A DNA stretch of 64,000 nt, from assembly GCF_900177765.1 (NCBI RefSeq), contig NZ_FXWI01000004.1:62001-126000 (forward strand), written 5' to 3'. The translations under genes and the position numbers were made by a program. Under the pieces are notes generated by a model that searched no databases, was not told the DNA's origin, and was given only the letters and a program-made list of their open reading frames with translations. The stretch is from Agreia sp. VKM Ac-1783 (GTDB lineage Bacteria > Actinomycetota > Actinomycetes > Actinomycetales > Microbacteriaceae). Below are positions 1 to 8,830 of this stretch, piece by piece. Numbering within the stretch: the stretch's first letter is position 1; every line of letters starts with the position of its first letter.

Positions 1-958
1 ACGCGTAGAAGCCGATCTTGTCGAGCGGAATGTCTTTGAGAGCCACGGCGATCGACACCATGGTGTCGGGCGAACTCAGGCTCGTGGACACCTGCATGTT
101 GCTGGCGGCTGCCTTCGCCAGACCGTAGAGCTTGGTGACGTCGGTGAGCGTGTCCGAACTCTTGATCGTGCGCACGAGCGACGATAAAAAGACCTGCTGC
201 GAGCTGATGCGGCCCAGGTCGCTGCCGTCGCCGACGCCGTGTCTGGTCCTCAAGAACTGCAGCGCATCCATGCCCTGCAGCTGGTGCGTGCCCGCGGTCA
301 GGTGGGTGTTCGTCCACTCGTCGTCGATGGGCGACGCGACGCAGACCGGCACGCCTCCGACGGCGTTCGACATCTCGATGACGCCGTTGAACTGGATCTC
401 GGCGGCGAAGGGAATCTCGAGTCCGGTGAGCTTCTCGACCGTGAGCACGGTGCAGGGCAGGCCGCCGTAGAGCAGGGTGACGTTGATCGGCTGCGCCGAC
501 ATCGCATCGCTCGTGCCGCCATCGCCGTCTGGGCACTCGGGAATCGAGACGACCAGGTCGCGCGGAAAGCTGACGACAGACGCACTCGAGTGGTCCTGCG
601 AGATATGCAGGAGCATCGTGACGTCGTTCAGGTTCGATGTCTCGTCTCCGTACGCCTCGCCCTGACCAGCGCGGCTGTCGCTGCCGACGAGCAGCAGATT
701 CACTCCCCCGTCGATCGCCGCGATGTTGGGCGGCGGAGCATCTGTCTTGTCACCCTCGAGGGCGACGACGGTCAGATCTTTACGCACATCCCACGTGGCG
801 ATCGCCGCGATCGAGACCCCGCTGACGAGAAAGACGGCCAGTACCAGGCCCACGACTCTGAAGAAAGAGGAGACGACGTTCGAGGTGCGCTGACGTCCGT
901 GCCGAATCGCGGTCGGTCGAGGCGAGCGCGCGCCGCGAGGCGAAGAATCTGCTCTCAC
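1..958 (-). CDS. LytR-CpsA-Psr (LCP) family cell-wall ligase, C-terminus cut by window edge
   Basis: LCP proteins transfer undecaprenyl-linked glycopolymers to peptidoglycan at the outer face of the membrane. Reading the minus strand from a GTG at 958 (AAAGGA sits 4 nt before it) gives a basic cytoplasmic head, one membrane segment at about residues 33-52 and then the LCP core. Visible core motifs are NLLLVGSDSR, the SFPRDLVVSIP block and FLRTRHGVGDGSDLGRISSQQ with the conserved arginines that bind the lipid pyrophosphate. The frame is still open at base 1, so at least 319 residues are present and the C-terminus is missing. The tRNA-Ser gene lies 52 bp upstream on the same strand. Family assignment is firm; the polymer transferred is unknown. 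Confidence 0.92.
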   Translation of the reverse strand, partial: MRADSSPRGARSPRPTAIRHGRQRTSNVVSSFFRVVGLVLAVFLVSGVSIAAIATWDVRKDLTVVALEGDKTDAPPPNIAAIDGGVNLLLVGSDSRAGQGEAYGDETSNLNDVTMLLHISQDHSSASVVSFPRDLVVSIPECPDGDGGTSDAMSAQPINVTLLYGGLPCTVLTVEKLTGLEIPFAAEIQFNGVIEMSNAVGGVPVCVASPIDDEWTNTHLTAGTHQLQGMDALQFLRTRHGVGDGSDLGRISSQQVFLSSLVRTIKSSDTLTDVTKLYGLAKAAASNMQVSTSLSSPDTMVSIAVALKDIPLDKIGFYA

Positions 959-1010
959 TCGGTCCTTTCACGCACACGGTCTCGGGTAGACCATGGTCAT
1001 CGGGGTGGAA

Positions 1011-1098
1011 TGGCGGAGGGCTAGGGATTCGAACCCTAGAGACATTTCTGCCCACCAGTTTTCAAGACTGGCTCCATCGGCCGCTCGGACAGCCCTCC
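1011..1098 (-). tRNA. tRNA-Ser (anticodon UGA)
   Basis: The minus strand folds as a class II tRNA. The acceptor stem pairs GGAGGGC with GCCCTCC, the anticodon stem is CCAGT/ACTGG around CTTGAAA (anticodon TGA at 1062-1064), there is a long variable arm typical of serine tRNAs, and the T arm contains GGTTCGAATCC. The 3' CCA is encoded (TGG at 1011-1013 on the plus strand). It reads UCA and wobble-related serine codons. It lies next to seryl-tRNA synthetase, the enzyme that charges it, with only a HAD gene between. No integrase or att duplication is seen beside it. Confidence 0.97.
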
Positions 1099-1165
1099 AT
1101 GCCCGGCAAAACCAGACAAGCCACGATTCTAACCGAACCTCATCGGTCAGTGGGTCCGGCAGTTT

Positions 1166-1972
1166 CTACACAAACGTACGAAGGGCGACGGCCAGGCCGT
1201 CGTCGTGCACGGATGCCGTCACCTCGCTGGCCACGGCCAGCACGTCGTCGGGCGCCTGGCCCATCGCGACGCCGCGGCCGTGTTCGCCGGCCCAGGTCAG
1301 CATGTCGACGTCATTGCGACCGTCGCCGATCGCGAAGATCCGCTCGCGCGGAACATCCAGGAGCTCGCGCACCCGCTCGAGGCCCGTGGCCTTGTTCACG
1401 CCGTCGGGCGCGATGTCGAGCCAGGCCGTCCAGCCGATGGCGTAGCTCACCTTGTGCAGGCCCATGCGCTCGACCAGCGAGAGAAAGTCCTCCATGTCGT
1501 GATCGGGCGAGATCACGACGACCCGAGTCGCCTCGATGGCGAGCAGTTGCTCGAACGGCACCGCTCGGCTGCCGAGATCGGCCGCAGACACGGGGAACGT
1601 GCCGTAGTAGCAGAAGTTGCCCTCTTCGTCTTCGACGGCGAAACTCGCCTCGGCGAGATGAGCCCTGATCTTCGTGAGCACGGGCCCCGGGTCGAAGGTC
1701 TCGACGAACTCGCGACGATAGCCCAGCGGCGCGGTCTCATCGCGCTTGAGCGTGATGGCACCGTTCGAGCACACCACGTACTCGGGCGTGATCGACAGCT
1801 GGTCGAGCATCGGCAGGGTCGACGCCACAGACCGCCCGGTCGCCAGCATGATCTCGTGTCCGAGGCCTGAAACGCGGGCGACCTCGTCGCGAACCGCGTC
1901 GGTCAGGGTGCCGTCTTCGTGGATGATCGTGCCGTCGATGTCGAGGGCGAGCAACCAGCGATCGTCGGTCAC
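1166..1972 (-). CDS. HAD superfamily hydrolase, Cof-type sugar phosphatase
   Basis: This is a predicted cytosolic phosphatase of the Cof/YidA class, acting on sugar phosphates or other small phosphomonoesters. Motif I is LALDIDGT near residue 8 (nucleophile Asp in DIDGT), motif II is in MLATGRS, and motif IV is [14 protein letters not shown] near the C-terminus, with a large C2-type cap between. The start chosen is GTG at 1972 because it overlaps the serS stop as GTGA, which indicates translational coupling. The longer open frame upstream only reads serS out of frame. At 268 residues it has normal length. The substrate cannot be told from sequence. Confidence 0.9.
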   Translation of the reverse strand: MTDDRWLLALDIDGTIIHEDGTLTDAVRDEVARVSGLGHEIMLATGRSVASTLPMLDQLSITPEYVVCSNGAITLKRDETAPLGYRREFVETFDPGPVLTKIRAHLAEASFAVEDEEGNFCYYGTFPVSAADLGSRAVPFEQLLAIEATRVVVISPDHDMEDFLSLVERMGLHKVSYAIGWTAWLDIAPDGVNKATGLERVRELLDVPRERIFAIGDGRNDVDMLTWAGEHGRGVAMGQAPDDVLAVASEVTASVHDDGLAVALRTFV

Positions 1973-3231
1973 TTCGGCTCGATTCTCTCGACTCCGTTGA
2001 GGTACGGGCGAAGCACCTCGGGCACGATCACCGATCCGTCTGCCTGCTGATGCGTCTCGAGAATAGCGACGATCCAACGAGTGGTCGCCAGGGTGCCGTT
2101 CAATGTGGCGACGGGCGCGGTCTTGCCGCTCTCAGTGCGGTAGCGGGTCTCGAGGCGACGAGCCTGGAAGGTCGTGCAGTTCGAGGTCGACGTGAGTTCG
2201 CGGTACGCATCCTGCGTGGGAATCCACGCCTCGATGTCGTACTTTCGCGCGGCCGACGAGCCGAGGTCGCCCGCGGCCGTGTCGATCACGCGGTAGCTCA
2301 GACCCAGATCCTGCATCATCTGCTCCTGGAACGACACCAGGGCGAGGTGCTCGTTCTCGGCGTTCTCGGGCAGCACATAGCTGAACATCTCGAGCTTGTT
2401 GAACTGGTGCACGCGCAGGATGCCGCGGGTGTCTTTTCCGCCCGAGCCGGCCTCGCGGCGGTAGCAGGTCGACCATCCGGCGTAGCGCTTCGAGCCGCCC
2501 TCGAGGTCGAGAATCTCGTCGGAGTGGAAGCCCGCGAGCGCCACCTCGCTCGTGCCGGTGAGGTAGAGGTCGTCGGCGGGAAGGTAGTAGATCTCGTCGG
2601 AGTGCTCTCCGAGGAACCCGGTGCCGGCCATGATCTCGGGGCGCACGAGCGTCGGAACGATCAGCGGCACGAAGTCGTTCTTCTCAGCACGGTCGAGCGC
2701 CAGCGTCATCAGGGCGAGTTCGAGTCGGGCACCGATTCCGGTGAGGTAGTAGAAGCGCGCACCCGAGACCTTGGCGCCCCGCGCCAGGTCGAAGATGCCC
2801 AGGGTCTCGCCGAGCTCGACGTGGTCTTTCGGCTCGAAGTCGAACGACGGACGCTCCCCGACCTCGCGGAGGGTCACGAAGTCGTCCTCGCCGCCGGCGG
2901 GCACGCCGTCGATGATCGGGTTGGCGATCTGCCGAACGATCGTCGTGAACTCGGCCTCGGCATCCGACGCCCGCTGGCTCGCGGCCTTGACCTCGGCGGC
3001 CAGCGACTGGGCCTCGGCGACGAGGGCCTTCTTCTCTTCTTTGGCGGCCTGCGCGACCTTCTTGCCGAAGGCATTCTGGCTCGCTCGCAGGTTCTCGTAC
3101 TCGCCGATGGCGGCTCGGCGGGCGGCATCCGCTGACAGAGCCGCGTCGACCAGATCGACGGAGTCGCCCCTCGCCGCCTGCGATTGGCGGAGGACATCGG
3201 GATTTTCGCGCAAGAGTACGGGATCGATCAC
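1969..3231 (-). CDS. serS: Seryl-tRNA synthetase
   Basis: Class II aminoacyl-tRNA synthetase that charges tRNA-Ser. Residues 1-105 form the coiled-coil tRNA-binding arm (Ala/Lys/Glu-rich heptads). The catalytic domain follows, with motif 2 in [20 protein letters not shown] and motif 3 near the C-terminus around RWIVAILE. It is 420 residues, the usual length. The GTG start at 3231 has no Shine-Dalgarno sequence, but a TAGGCT -10 box ends 6 nt upstream, so the mRNA is probably leaderless. The stop overlaps the start of the HAD gene. The neighbouring tRNA-Ser supports the assignment. Confidence 0.98.
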   Translation of the reverse strand: MIDPVLLRENPDVLRQSQAARGDSVDLVDAALSADAARRAAIGEYENLRASQNAFGKKVAQAAKEEKKALVAEAQSLAAEVKAASQRASDAEAEFTTIVRQIANPIIDGVPAGGEDDFVTLREVGERPSFDFEPKDHVELGETLGIFDLARGAKVSGARFYYLTGIGARLELALMTLALDRAEKNDFVPLIVPTLVRPEIMAGTGFLGEHSDEIYYLPADDLYLTGTSEVALAGFHSDEILDLEGGSKRYAGWSTCYRREAGSGGKDTRGILRVHQFNKLEMFSYVLPENAENEHLALVSFQEQMMQDLGLSYRVIDTAAGDLGSSAARKYDIEAWIPTQDAYRELTSTSNCTTFQARRLETRYRTESGKTAPVATLNGTLATTRWIVAILETHQQADGSVIVPEVLRPYLNGVERIEPK

Positions 3232-3237
3232 CGCTCA

Positions 3238-3243
3238 AGCCTA
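3238..3243 (-). promoter_or_regulatory. -10 box of leaderless serS promoter
   Basis: TAGGCT on the minus strand, 6 nt before the GTG start of serS, places the transcription start at or within a base or two of the start codon. The same hexamer and spacing recur before the lipoate ligase-like gene and the ATP-grasp gene. Inferred from spacing only. Confidence 0.6.
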
Positions 3244-3289
3244 CCTTTTGCGGCGCGCGCGCCCGGATGGCGGCGGGTGAACAACGCGG

Positions 3290-3295
3290 TAGCTT
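3290..3295 (+). promoter_or_regulatory. -10 box of leaderless diacylglycerol kinase promoter
   Basis: TAGCTT followed by 7 nt and then GTG at 3303, with no ribosome binding site in between. It decides the start of the kinase. The serS promoter lies back to back, so the divergent promoter region is only about 70 bp. Confidence 0.55.
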
Positions 3296-3302
3296 TACAC
3301 TC

Positions 3303-4286
3303 GTGGCCACAATCGAAGAACCCGCAGAGCCCCAACGGGCCGCTGTCGTGTACAACCCGATCAAAGTGGATGTCACGAAGCTGCGCGTCGAGATCAACCG
3401 GGCCGCCGCGAAAGCCGGCTTCGAGAAGACGCTCTGGTTCGAGACCACGATCGACGAGGCCGGTCAGAACCTCACCCGGCAGGCGGTCGAGCAGGGCGCT
3501 ACCGTCGTGATCGCGGCGGGCGGCGACGGCACGGTCAGGGCCGTGGCAGAAGGGCTGCGCAATTCCGGGGCGGCACTCGGCCTGCTTCCGAGCGGCACCG
3601 GCAATCTGCTGGCTCGCAACCTCGACATGGGCGTTCCGCATACCGAGCGGGCGCTCGGCATCATCTTCACCGGTCACGACCGGGTCATCGACCTGGGTCT
3701 GGCCTCGATCACCCGAGCCGACGGCGACGTGCAAGAACACGTCTTTCTGGTGATGGCGGGCCTGGGCCTCGACGCGAAGATGATCGCGAACACCAACTCG
3801 AGGCTCAAGAAGGCCGTCGGATGGCTGGCCTACGTCGACGGCGTCGGCCGCTCGCTGCCCGAGCTGCGCCCGGTGAAGTTCCGCTTCTCGATCGACGGGG
3901 CGCCCTGGAAGTCCACGTCGGCGCACACCGTGATGGTGGGCAACTGCGGCGTGCTCCCCGGCGGCGTGCTCCTCATTCCGGATGCCAAGCTCGACGACGG
4001 CGTGCTCGACATCATGGCGTTGCGGCCCGAAGGTCCGTTCGGCTGGCTCAAGGTGTGGAACAAGATCGCGTGGGAGAACGGTGTGCTGCGCAAGTCAGCG
4101 GCTGGGCGGAAGATCATCGATCTGTCGAAGGATGTGCGCTCGGTAACCTACCGCACCGGCAAAGACCTGCAGCTGGTCGTCGCCGAGCCGGAGGAGTTCC
4201 AGCTCGACGGTGACGAGTTCGGCGAGGTCACCGCGGTGCACAGCTGGGTCGAACCGGGCGCGCTGCGCGTGAAGGTACCGGCGTAG
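3303..4286 (+). CDS. Diacylglycerol/sphingosine kinase-like lipid kinase
   Basis: Phosphorylates diacylglycerol or a related lipid with ATP, probably recycling lipid at the inner membrane face (DgkB/YegS type). The catalytic DAGK domain shows AAGGDGTVRA at about 71-80, the nucleotide-binding loop, and PSGTGNLLARN at 96-106, the substrate loop. The C-terminal YegS-like lobe includes MVGNCGVLPGG and DAKLDDGVLD. Start chosen is the leaderless GTG at 3303, giving 327 residues. An upstream ATG at 3267 would add 12 residues but has no ribosome binding site. Divergent from serS. Exact lipid substrate not certain. Confidence 0.9.
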   Translation: MATIEEPAEPQRAAVVYNPIKVDVTKLRVEINRAAAKAGFEKTLWFETTIDEAGQNLTRQAVEQGATVVIAAGGDGTVRAVAEGLRNSGAALGLLPSGTGNLLARNLDMGVPHTERALGIIFTGHDRVIDLGLASITRADGDVQEHVFLVMAGLGLDAKMIANTNSRLKKAVGWLAYVDGVGRSLPELRPVKFRFSIDGAPWKSTSAHTVMVGNCGVLPGGVLLIPDAKLDDGVLDIMALRPEGPFGWLKVWNKIAWENGVLRKSAAGRKIIDLSKDVRSVTYRTGKDLQLVVAEPEEFQLDGDEFGEVTAVHSWVEPGALRVKVPA

Positions 4287-4292
4287 CTCCTG

Positions 4293-4378
4293 CGCCGGTC
4301 GAGTAGCGAGGAACGAGCGTATCGAGACCATCAACGACCCGGTCTCGATACGGTCGCGGGCGACCTACTCGACCAACG
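4293..4378. repeat. Dispersed palindromic repeat, family A copy 1
   Basis: An intergenic inverted repeat of about 86 bp. The left arm reads GGTCGAGTAGCGAGGAACGA and the right arm is an imperfect reverse complement ending in CTACTCGACC; the inner part is TATCGAGACC/GGTCTCGATA. It sits between the convergent ends of the lipid kinase and pheA, so it may also act as a bidirectional terminator. Related copies are at 24648, 51895 and 58697. Confidence 0.85.
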
Positions 4379-4384
4379 AAATGC

Positions 4385-5341
4385 TTACTCCGGCTCGCCC
4401 GAGATGACTCCGCGCAGCCAGTCGCGCGCCTCGATGAACACGTCGTCGTCGTAGCGGGGGATGTACTCGATGGGCGCCTTGTCTGCACGCGGGTACGAAC
4501 CGAGGAAGATCACCTTCGGGCTGAATCGGCGTACGCCCAGCAGAGAGTCGGCCACGCGCTCGTCGAGGATGTGCCCGTCGGCGTCGATCACGAAACGGTA
4601 CCGGCCGAGGGCGTCGCCGATGGGCCGCGATTCGAGCAGGCTCATGTTCACACCGCGGGTCGAGAACTGCTCGAGCAGTTCGAGTAGCGCTCCGGCGCGG
4701 TCGTCGGGCAGTTCGACGATGAGGCTCGTCTTGTCTGCACCCGTGCGGGGCGGAATGGCGGTGGTCTTGCTCACCAGCACGAAGCGGGTGACCGCATTGT
4801 CGTTGTCACCGATGTTCTCGGCGAGCACGTCGAGGTCATAGTGGTCGACGATTCCGGGAGGCGCGACGGCCGCGTCGGCCAGGTCGTTCTCGAACAGAGA
4901 GGCGGCCGCCGCCACGTTCGACGTGGCCGGGATATGTCCGTGGCTCGGCAGATTCGCGTCGAGCCAGTGGTGACACTGCGTGTAGGCCACCGGATGCGCG
5001 TTGACGACCTTCACATCGGCCAGCGTCGTTCCCGGGCGCGCCACCAGAACGAACTGCACCTTCACGAGGTACTCGCCCACGATGCGCAGATTCGGGATGT
5101 TCGCCAGAGCATCCTGCGTAGCATTCACCCCGCCCTCGATCGAGTTCTCGATCGCGATCATCGCCGCGACGCTGCGCCCGGTGACGACGTCGTCGAGGGC
5201 CTCACCCACATTGTTGACGCTGCGCCAGATCTTGCCCCGGGCATCCGGAACCTGCGCGAGCGCCGCCTCGGTGAACGTGCCCCGAGGACCCAGGTAGCTG
5301 TAGCTCTCGGTGGTGGCGGCGTTCTGCGGTGCATCGGACAT
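4385..5341 (-). CDS. pheA: Prephenate dehydratase
   Basis: Converts prephenate to phenylpyruvate in phenylalanine synthesis, in the cytosol. Residues 16-195 form the periplasmic-binding-like catalytic domain: YLGPRGTFTEAAL at the start, ENSIEGGVNATQD in the middle and the TRFVLV signature with the catalytic Thr. An ACT regulatory domain follows (about 208-290), with the phenylalanine-binding ESRPIGDALGRYRFVIDADGH segment. At 318 residues it is a stand-alone enzyme without a chorismate mutase domain. ATG start at 5341. Feedback inhibition by phenylalanine is expected from the ACT domain. Confidence 0.97.
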   Translation of the reverse strand: MSDAPQNAATTESYSYLGPRGTFTEAALAQVPDARGKIWRSVNNVGEALDDVVTGRSVAAMIAIENSIEGGVNATQDALANIPNLRIVGEYLVKVQFVLVARPGTTLADVKVVNAHPVAYTQCHHWLDANLPSHGHIPATSNVAAAASLFENDLADAAVAPPGIVDHYDLDVLAENIGDNDNAVTRFVLVSKTTAIPPRTGADKTSLIVELPDDRAGALLELLEQFSTRGVNMSLLESRPIGDALGRYRFVIDADGHILDERVADSLLGVRRFSPKVIFLGSYPRADKAPIEYIPRYDDDVFIEARDWLRGVISGEPE

Positions 5342-5404
5342 GGCTCAGAGCCTATTGGACGCGACCATTTCCCCGTGGTGTCAGCGGTTCTCGCACCGGC
5401 GCTC

Positions 5405-5472
5405 TTATTCAGGAAGAACCGGCCGAAACTGGGGTTGTCGCGCGCGGCGGGCACGTTTCTCCTGAATAGGGC
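5405..5472. repeat. Palindromic repeat, family B copy 1
   Basis: About 68 bp with inverted ends: ATTCAGGAAGAAC at 5407-5419 and GTTTCTCCTGAAT at 5455-5467. The centre is GC-rich. A second copy with clear similarity along its whole length lies at 6086-6155 in the same orientation, so the two flank the GNAT gene. Function unknown; REP- or MITE-like. Confidence 0.75.
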
Positions 5473-5558
5473 GGCACGCGGACCATCAGGGAAGGGCGCG
5501 GCGATTTTGTAGAGTGGCGCGGGCGCGAAAACGCCTATCGCCAACAGGGAGAGGGCCC

Positions 5559-6071
5559 GTGACTACTGCACGCAGCGGCGATGCGCTCACGACAGAACTC
5601 GTCGACCCTCGATCCGCAGAAGGCCGAGCGGTCGTGAGGCGCTTCTACGCCGACATCGTCGGCCGGTACTGGGGCCGTCCCGCGACGGATGCCGAGATCG
5701 AGCGGGCCATGCTCGACGAGCCGAGCGACGACCTTCGCGGCGACAGCGGGTTTCTGCTCGTGGTTCAGGACGGCGTGCACGTGGTCGGATGCGGAGGCGT
5801 GCGCCTCATCGAACCGGGCGTCGGCGAACTCACCCGGATCTTCATCGACAAGACTGTCCGGGGCCGTGGCGCAGGTCGCACTCTGATCGGCGAACTCGAG
5901 TCGATGAGCGCCAGCCGCGGCGTGCGCACCCTGAGGCTGACGGTGCGCGGCGATCTCGTCGAAGCACACCGGCTGTACCAGCGGCTCGGCTACGAGACGG
6001 TCGAGCCCTTCTCGAGTTCTCCTTACGCCGACTTCCACCTTGCGAAAAAGCTGCCGCCCACTGCCGACTAG
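5559..6071 (+). CDS. GNAT family N-acetyltransferase
   Basis: Transfers an acetyl group from acetyl-CoA to an unknown amine. The acetyl-CoA pyrophosphate loop is visible as VRGRGAGRTLIGELE (consensus Q/RxxGxG/A), preceded by the beta strand GVGELTRIFID and followed by HRLYQRLGYETVEPF, the usual GNAT C-terminal motif. The start is GTG at 5559, preceded by GGGAG with 7 nt spacing, giving 170 residues; the frame is open further upstream but without a good start. The gene is isolated and bracketed by two family B repeats, an arrangement that could mark it as a mobile cassette, although no recombinase is present. Confidence 0.85.
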   Translation: MTTARSGDALTTELVDPRSAEGRAVVRRFYADIVGRYWGRPATDAEIERAMLDEPSDDLRGDSGFLLVVQDGVHVVGCGGVRLIEPGVGELTRIFIDKTVRGRGAGRTLIGELESMSASRGVRTLRLTVRGDLVEAHRLYQRLGYETVEPFSSSPYADFHLAKKLPPTAD

Positions 6072-6085
6072 CCCTGCACCGCGCT

Positions 6086-6155
6086 CCTACTCAGGAAAAA
6101 CGGGCCGAGATCGCGGTTTTCGCACGCGGCGAGCTCGTTTCTCCTGAATACGGGC
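6086..6155. repeat. Palindromic repeat, family B copy 2
   Basis: About 70 bp. The left end is TACTCAGGAAAAACGGG and the right end GTTTCTCCTGAATACGGG. It aligns with the copy at 5405-5472 along the whole length, including the central GCGCGGCG-like tract. It lies between the GNAT gene and the pgm promoter. Confidence 0.75.
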
Positions 6156-6197
6156 GGCCCCTCCTCTGCGCCGTGTCGAAGTGCCAGACTGGGAGGC

Positions 6198-7820
6198 ATG
6201 GAAAACCGCGCCGGCACCGTTGCCCTCCCCGAAGACCTGGTCGATGTCGAGGCGCTCGTTCGCGCCTACTACGAGCTGAAGCCCGATGTCACGATCGCCG
6301 ACCAGAAAGTGGTCTTCGGCACGAGCGGCCACCGCGGCTCATCGCTGAACACCGCCTTCAACGAAGACCACATCGCCGCGACCACGCAGGCCATCGTCGA
6401 GTACCGTGCGGGCCAGGGCATCACAGGCCCCCTCTTCATCGGCATCGACACGCACGCGCTCAGCCGCCCTGCGCAGACGACGGCACTCGAGGTGCTCGTC
6501 GGCAACGAGGTGCGTGTGCTCGTCGACGAGTTCGACAGCTTCACCCCGACCCCCGCCGTCAGCCACGCGATCATCGCGTACAACCTGGCGCATCCGAATG
6601 AGCCGCAGGCCGACGGCATCGTCGTCACCCCCAGCCACAACCCGCCGGCGGATGGTGGATTCAAGTACAACCCGCCTCACGGAGGCCCGGCCGACAGCGA
6701 CGCCACGGGCTGGATCGCGAACCGCGCCAATGAACTGCTCGCCGACGGTCTGCGCGGCGTGAAGCGTGCCGAGCCCAGCGCGGTCGAGACCTACGACTTC
6801 ATGAACAACTACGTGAACGACCTCGGCACCATCATCGACATGGAGGCCATCAAGAAGTCGGGCATCCGCATCGGCGCCGACCCCCTGGGCGGCGCGAGCG
6901 TCTACTACTGGCAGGCCATCCGCGAGCGCTACGGAATCGACCTCACCGTCGTGAACCCCGTCGTCGACCCGCAGTGGGGCTTCATGACCCTCGACTGGGA
7001 CGGCAAGATCCGCATGGACCCGTCGTCGTCCAGCGCCATGGCATCCGTGCTCGCCCACCAGCATGACTACGACCTCCTCACGGGCAATGACGCCGACGCC
7101 GACCGGCACGGCATCGTGACCCCGGATGGCGGCCTCATGAACCCCAACCACTACCTGGCCGTCGCCATCCAATACCTCTACGCGAACCGCGCCGATTGGA
7201 AGCCCGACGCCGCGATCGGCAAGACCCTCGTGTCGTCGAGCATGATCGACCGCGTCGCCACCGAGCTCGACCGCACGCTGCTCGAGGTGCCCGTGGGCTT
7301 CAAGTGGTTCGTGCCCGGGCTGGTCGACGGAACCGTTGCCTTCGGCGGCGAGGAGAGCGCCGGCGCGAGCTTCCTGCGCTTCGACGGCACCGTGTGGACG
7401 ACCGATAAAGACGGCATCATCCTGTGCCTGCTCGCGGCAGAGATTCTCGCGGTCACCGGCAAGACACCCAGCGTTCTCTACGCCGAGCTCACCGAGAAGT
7501 TCGGCTCGCCCGCCTACGAGCGAGTGGATGCGGCGGCCACGAAAGCGCAGAAGGCCCGGCTCGGCAAGCTCGACGGCGACGCGATCACCGCAACCGAGGT
7601 CGCGGGCGAGACGATCATCGCGAAGCTCAGCCACGCGCCCGGTAACGGAGCGGCCATCGGCGGCGTGAAGGTCGTGACCGAGAACGCGTGGTTCGCGGCG
7701 CGTCCCAGTGGCACCGAAGACGTGTACAAGATCTACGCCGAGAGCTTCTTGGGCGAGGAGCACCTGCGCCAGGTGCAGAAAGAGGCCAAGGCGATCGTCG
7801 ACGAGGCGCTCGCGGAGTAG
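6198..7820 (+). CDS. pgm: Phosphoglucomutase (alpha-D-glucose phosphate-specific)
   Basis: Interconverts glucose 1-phosphate and glucose 6-phosphate in the cytosol, linking glycogen and cell-wall sugar synthesis to glycolysis. Four domains are recognisable by motif: the active-site serine loop TSGHRGSS near residue 42, the metal loop [11 protein letters not shown] near 295, the sugar-binding [11 protein letters not shown] near 382 and the phosphate-binding RPSGTED near 500. At 540 residues it matches the pgm type rather than the shorter phosphomannomutases. A CAGACT -10-like box ends 7 nt before the ATG, suggesting a leaderless transcript. Ends 6 nt from the convergent lipoprotein gene. Confidence 0.97.
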   Translation: MENRAGTVALPEDLVDVEALVRAYYELKPDVTIADQKVVFGTSGHRGSSLNTAFNEDHIAATTQAIVEYRAGQGITGPLFIGIDTHALSRPAQTTALEVLVGNEVRVLVDEFDSFTPTPAVSHAIIAYNLAHPNEPQADGIVVTPSHNPPADGGFKYNPPHGGPADSDATGWIANRANELLADGLRGVKRAEPSAVETYDFMNNYVNDLGTIIDMEAIKKSGIRIGADPLGGASVYYWQAIRERYGIDLTVVNPVVDPQWGFMTLDWDGKIRMDPSSSSAMASVLAHQHDYDLLTGNDADADRHGIVTPDGGLMNPNHYLAVAIQYLYANRADWKPDAAIGKTLVSSSMIDRVATELDRTLLEVPVGFKWFVPGLVDGTVAFGGEESAGASFLRFDGTVWTTDKDGIILCLLAAEILAVTGKTPSVLYAELTEKFGSPAYERVDAAATKAQKARLGKLDGDAITATEVAGETIIAKLSHAPGNGAAIGGVKVVTENAWFAARPSGTEDVYKIYAESFLGEEHLRQVQKEAKAIVDEALAE

Positions 7821-7826
7821 CGCCCG

Positions 7827-8696
7827 CTACGCGATGCTGTAGAACCAGGCGGTAGCGCCGGGATTCTCGATCGTGATGGCCTGATCGAGGTCACGGTACT
7901 GAGCATCGATGGTGTGCCCCACCATGTTGATCGCACCCGTGGCCGCGTCGACCTTCGAGATGAGCATCGTGTGGTCGACGCCGTTCTCGTTCGCCGGATC
8001 CCAGTCGAACATCACGACGTCGCCGACTTTCGCCTGTGCACGCTGCTCGAGAGAGAGCCGCGTCGCTCGGTCTGTCTGCGACGCGAACCACGCGTCCATC
8101 GCGGGGCCGCGCGCCCAGCTGTCGCTGAAGTCGCCGGTGGTGTTCCACTCGCTGTACCAGTCGTCTGTCTGTACCCAGCCGCGTGCGATCAGGGTCTGGT
8201 TCACGAAGTTGCCGCAGTCGTTGTCGGGAAAAGTGCCCCAGACCTCGTCGTTGTAGTCCTGCCAGTGGGCGAAGGCGTATTGCATCTGCGCGTCGACCGC
8301 CGTGACGACCTGATAGTCGTAGTCGGCCGCACTCGCGATGACCTCCCCCTCTTCGCTGGCGGCGGTCACGCTCACCGCGCCCTCGGCGTAATCGAGGGCC
8401 GCGGGAGCCACGACCTGAAGCTGGTTGTCGTCGGCCACGGTGATCGACGACGCCGCGACGCCTCCGAAGACCACGCTCGACACATGGTCGAGCCCCTCGC
8501 CGGTGAGCGTGATCGTCTCGCCGCCGAGAAGAGAACCGGATGCCGGCGACATCGTATCGATGCGAGTCGCGTCGGTCTTCCTCGACTGCTCAGACCCCTC
8601 GGTGTGAGTCTCTTCGACCGCCGCGCAGCCGGTGAGCGCGAAGGCCGCCACGAACAGGGAAGCAAGAACAGAACGGGTGGTGCGCGTGCGGCGAAT
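7827..8696 (-). CDS. Lipoprotein with IPT/TIG domain and amidase-like (CHAP/amidase_6) domain
   Basis: A predicted surface lipoprotein that may cleave a cell-wall or other amide. From the proposed start it has a textbook lipoprotein signal: basic RRTRTTR, hydrophobic VLASLFVAAFA, lipobox LTGC with Cys 24. An IPT/TIG fold follows (PASGSLLGGETITLTGEGL), then an amidase_6-like domain with DNDCGNFVNQTL (putative catalytic Cys) and GVDHTMLISKV (His). The first ordinary start, GTG at 8651, would leave only eight residues before the lipobox Cys and no charged n-region. The start is therefore placed at ATT 8696, 8 nt after GGAGG; ATC at 8699 is also possible. Function of the domain pair is inferred. 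Confidence 0.78.
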   Translation of the reverse strand: MRRTRTTRSVLASLFVAAFALTGCAAVEETHTEGSEQSRKTDATRIDTMSPASGSLLGGETITLTGEGLDHVSSVVFGGVAASSITVADDNQLQVVAPAALDYAEGAVSVTAASEEGEVIASAADYDYQVVTAVDAQMQYAFAHWQDYNDEVWGTFPDNDCGNFVNQTLIARGWVQTDDWYSEWNTTGDFSDSWARGPAMDAWFASQTDRATRLSLEQRAQAKVGDVVMFDWDPANENGVDHTMLISKVDAATGAINMVGHTIDAQYRDLDQAITIENPGATAWFYSIA

Positions 8697-8830
8697 GATG
8701 ATGTCCTCCAGAGAAATCTTCAGGGGCGCATGAGGAGCAAAAACGAGCGCGAAATCGGGTTCGACTATTCGAACACAGCTTTCTGGACGCCCCCTAAAGG
8801 GTTACGCAGAGAGATGTGCTGTGTTAGCCG

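Noticed and set aside
1011-1098. tRNA-Ser as an integration site for a mobile element
   Set aside because: No integrase, no direct repeat of the tRNA 3' end, and housekeeping genes on both sides.
6339-7763. 474-codon minus-strand open frame
   Set aside because: Antisense to pgm; typical high-GC shadow of a strongly biased coding region.
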